DNA of 52,181 bases from Atopobiaceae bacterium (GTDB taxonomy: Bacteria > Actinomycetota > Coriobacteriia > Coriobacteriales > Atopobiaceae), in the NCBI GenBank assembly GCA_017513965.1, contig JAFWMI010000299.1:1-52181 (forward strand), given 5' to 3'. Shown piece after piece: positions 50,786 to 52,181 of this stretch. The notes under the pieces were generated by a model, which worked only from the letters and a program-made list of their open reading frames with translations, was not told the origin of the DNA and ran no database searches. A program made the position numbers and the translations under genes. The stretch's first letter is position 1. The number at the start of each line of letters is the position of its first letter.

Positions 50786-50930
50786 AGGCACGATCTCCTT
50801 CCCTCTTTCTTTCCCTCTTTGCTCCCTGCCAACTGGGTTTTGGCATGAAAAAACACCCCATGTGCTGGGATTTTGCAGATTTGTCACACCATGACCCACC
50901 CACACTTATTATGGATTTGAGAAATTTGGC
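50786..50930 (-). promoter_or_regulatory. Remaining upstream region of the PTS operon
   Basis: Only 145 bp separate the IIA start from the IS end. A purine-rich stretch precedes IIA; no clear sigma-70 or sigma-54 promoter is visible, so either the promoter is weak or transcription depends on the IS. Confidence 0.4.
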
Positions 50931-50958
50931 ATTTGAATAGTCAACCAGTGTGCGGATA
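50931..50958 (+). repeat. Left terminal inverted repeat of the IS
   Basis: 28 bp beginning ATTTGAATAGTC, exact reverse complement of 52084-52111. The transposase stop codon (50941-50943) lies inside it. Confidence 0.95.
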
Positions 50959-51939
50959 CTTGCGCTTCCTTGAGCTGCGGTAATGCGCATCCGTGAGCAT
51001 CAGATGGCGGAGCACCCTTGCAATTTTGGGCCATTTCTCGTCTGCCTGTTTGACGCGGAACAGGTAGACGTACCAGTCCAGGTATTCTTGGAGGTTCTCC
51101 GGCTTCATCCCGACGTAGCCCTCGATGAACCTTCTTACCCAAGCGCAGAGGCTGTTGACCATCTTCATGCCCTCCAGGTAGTCAGGGTCCTTGGTGTCGG
51201 CCTTGTAGGCGATGCTGGTTCCCTTGACGGCCCTTATGAGGGGGTTGTGGGCACGCTCCTTGTCGTGCAGGAACGTCGTCCCCTCCGCTATGTGGGACGA
51301 CAGAGCGTCCTTGATCCTCTTCCCGCTGGGCTTGCCGTGTCCGCACACCGCAGCGACCGGGTTCTTGTGGACGTCGATTGCGACCGAGACGCATATGAGG
51401 TTTCGCGAGAGCCCCCGCATCGTGCGGTAGCCCGGGGTGTTCTTGAGGATCGAGTCCTCCACGTACATCTCGTCGATCCAGCACCTGTCGCGCAGCACGA
51501 TGCGCTTCTGGTAGCCGCCGAGCGTGGCCATGACCCTGTGCCTCCACTCGAAGGCGGTCTGGTGCGTGATCCCGCAGACCTCGGCGGCCAGGTCGAGCTG
51601 GGCGTTGTAGCACATGAGCCGCACGAACTGCGACCAGGTGGCAAAGTCCTTCTTGGACTCCTCGAACACCGTGCCGGTCAGCGCGGTGTAGGTCCTCCCG
51701 CACTCCGTGCACACCCAGCGCGGCCGCCCCGACGGGGTCGACGAGTCGCGGTGGTTGTGCTCGTGGTGGCACCACGGGCATCTCGGATCGGGCTTCCAGG
51801 CGGCGGCCGCCTCGTCGAACGTCCCGAAGCCAACGTCGTCCCTGCATCTCCTTGCGGCGACGGCGGAGGACAACTCCATGAGCTGGGAGTCCGTGAGACC
51901 ATCCACCATGCCCGCATATGGGTTCTCGCGGCGCGGCAT
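50941..51939 (-). CDS. IS1595-family transposase
   Basis: 332 residues from ATG 51937-51939 (PRRENPYAGMVDGLTDSQLM). A zinc-ribbon CPWCHHEHNHRDS...CTEC near residues 55-78 precedes the catalytic domain with WIDEMYVEDSI, LICVSVAIDVHKNPVAAVCGHG and FLHDKERAHNPLIRAVKG, then EGYVGMKPENLQEYLDWYVYLFRV as in ISXO2/IS1595 transposases. The frame stays open upstream to 52056 with possible GTG starts, so the N-terminus is uncertain. It appears intact. Confidence 0.93.
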   Translation of the reverse strand: MPRRENPYAGMVDGLTDSQLMELSSAVAARRCRDDVGFGTFDEAAAAWKPDPRCPWCHHEHNHRDSSTPSGRPRWVCTECGRTYTALTGTVFEESKKDFATWSQFVRLMCYNAQLDLAAEVCGITHQTAFEWRHRVMATLGGYQKRIVLRDRCWIDEMYVEDSILKNTPGYRTMRGLSRNLICVSVAIDVHKNPVAAVCGHGKPSGKRIKDALSSHIAEGTTFLHDKERAHNPLIRAVKGTSIAYKADTKDPDYLEGMKMVNSLCAWVRRFIEGYVGMKPENLQEYLDWYVYLFRVKQADEKWPKIARVLRHLMLTDAHYRSSRKRKYPHTG

Positions 51940-52082
51940 GGGTCTGCATCCTGTCCGCCAGCGTGCCCATCCGCCCAGGATGTCGCCAAACACGAAGACG
52001 GATGGGCCCGCTGGCGATTTCGTGTTTGGCGGCACAATCGTACCACCGATTGCCACACCCGGGAATCAAGGGGTTCACGGTC

Positions 52083-52181
52083 CTATCCGCACACTGGTTG
52101 ACTATTCAAATTCTCTAAAGAATCGATGTCCAAGTCTTCCAGCGCCGCGTCGATAAAGCCCATGTCAAAGGCTTTGTTGTG
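52083..52181 (-). pseudogene. 3' end of a gene cut by the IS (continues past window edge)
   Basis: The minus frame entering from the right edge reads HNKAFDMGFIDAALEDLDID then SLENLNSQPVCG and stops at TAG inside the IS terminal repeat. About the last seven residues come from the IS. The visible piece is acidic and gives no family. The original continuation on the far side of the IS is not obvious. Confidence 0.6.
52084..52111 (-). repeat. Right terminal inverted repeat of the IS
   Basis: 28 bp, exact reverse complement of 50931-50958; supplies the stop codon of the interrupted gene. Confidence 0.95.

Larger units (their letters stand above)
50931..52111. mobile_element. IS1595-type insertion sequence
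   Basis: The element is 1181 bp, bounded by perfect 28-bp inverted repeats at 50931-50958 and 52084-52111 (inner sequence includes GTCAACCAGTGTGCGG). It encodes one transposase on the minus strand. I find no 8-bp target duplication next to the repeats: the flanks are TTTGGC on the left and TCTCTAAA on the right. That suggests a later deletion or recombination between copies. Confidence 0.93.

Noticed and set aside
50800-50850. Sigma-54 promoter upstream of the PTS operon
   Set aside because: TTGGCAG...GC is present in a purine-rich stretch, but the spacing between GG and GC is too short for a -24/-12 element.

Overview
The window looks like a chromosomal segment of a coriobacterium (Actinomycetota, class Coriobacteriia, probably near Olsenella/Atopobium). 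The reasons are the moderately high GC, the combination of CarD, an ArgR-type repressor, ChW-repeat muramidase and MBG-repeat secreted proteins, Gram-positive type Shine-Dalgarno sites, and a complete mannose-type PTS. This placement is inference from gene content; no ribosomal RNA or marker tree was available.

Layout. Positions 1-14.7 kb are a core/housekeeping region: the tail of a low-complexity surface protein, argR, a membrane-anchored C39-like protein with a Ser in place of the catalytic Cys, a phosphohexomutase, an RlmKL-type rRNA methyltransferase whose RlmL half has lost its motifs, a secreted ChW/GH25 muramidase, a minus-strand block CarD - ACT protein - citrate synthase - HAD phosphatase, and a Tat-type tannase-like lipoprotein. 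An acylphosphatase and tRNA-Phe follow. A 5.3-kb integrative element sits in tRNA-Phe (56-bp direct repeats at 15301-15356 and 20614-20669). It carries a tyrosine integrase, an HTH_17 excisionase-like protein, an HTH regulator, a winged-helix replication-like protein, several small unknown genes, and a 0.7-kb non-coding left end with four iterated palindromes. It has no phage structural genes and no relaxase that I can recognise.

From 20.7 to 32.8 kb, nearly all on the minus strand, lie a HAD phosphatase, MalQ, a three-gene NHLM/NHLP-type bacteriocin exporter (two ABC proteins and a very short membrane-fusion protein) with no visible precursor gene, a two-component system with a DUF4342-type protein upstream, and an AAA/DUF4143 ATPase with an unusual inverted repeat at its promoter. 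From 32.9 to 41.8 kb there are a small secreted protein, EttA, a zinc-ribbon membrane protein with a probable C-terminal frameshift, a CHAP-like/MBG secreted protein, a near-perfect 70-bp palindrome, and an MBOAT plus DHHW pair for O-acetylation of an extracellular polymer. From 41.9 to 47.8 kb there are a PD-(D/E)XK-like protein followed by a CACGTG repeat cluster, rhodanese and CoA-disulfide reductase genes, RsmJ, a GT2 glycosyltransferase and a deformylase homologue missing its catalytic Glu. The right end holds a complete mannose-family PTS operon (IIA-IIB-IIC-IID) with an IS1595-type insertion just upstream that cuts off another gene at the window edge.

The most interesting part is the minimal tRNA-Phe element. 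Repeated motifs near both ends, iterons next to a replication-like gene, and tightly coupled small genes suggest a self-excising, possibly replicating element or phage satellite of a compact type.
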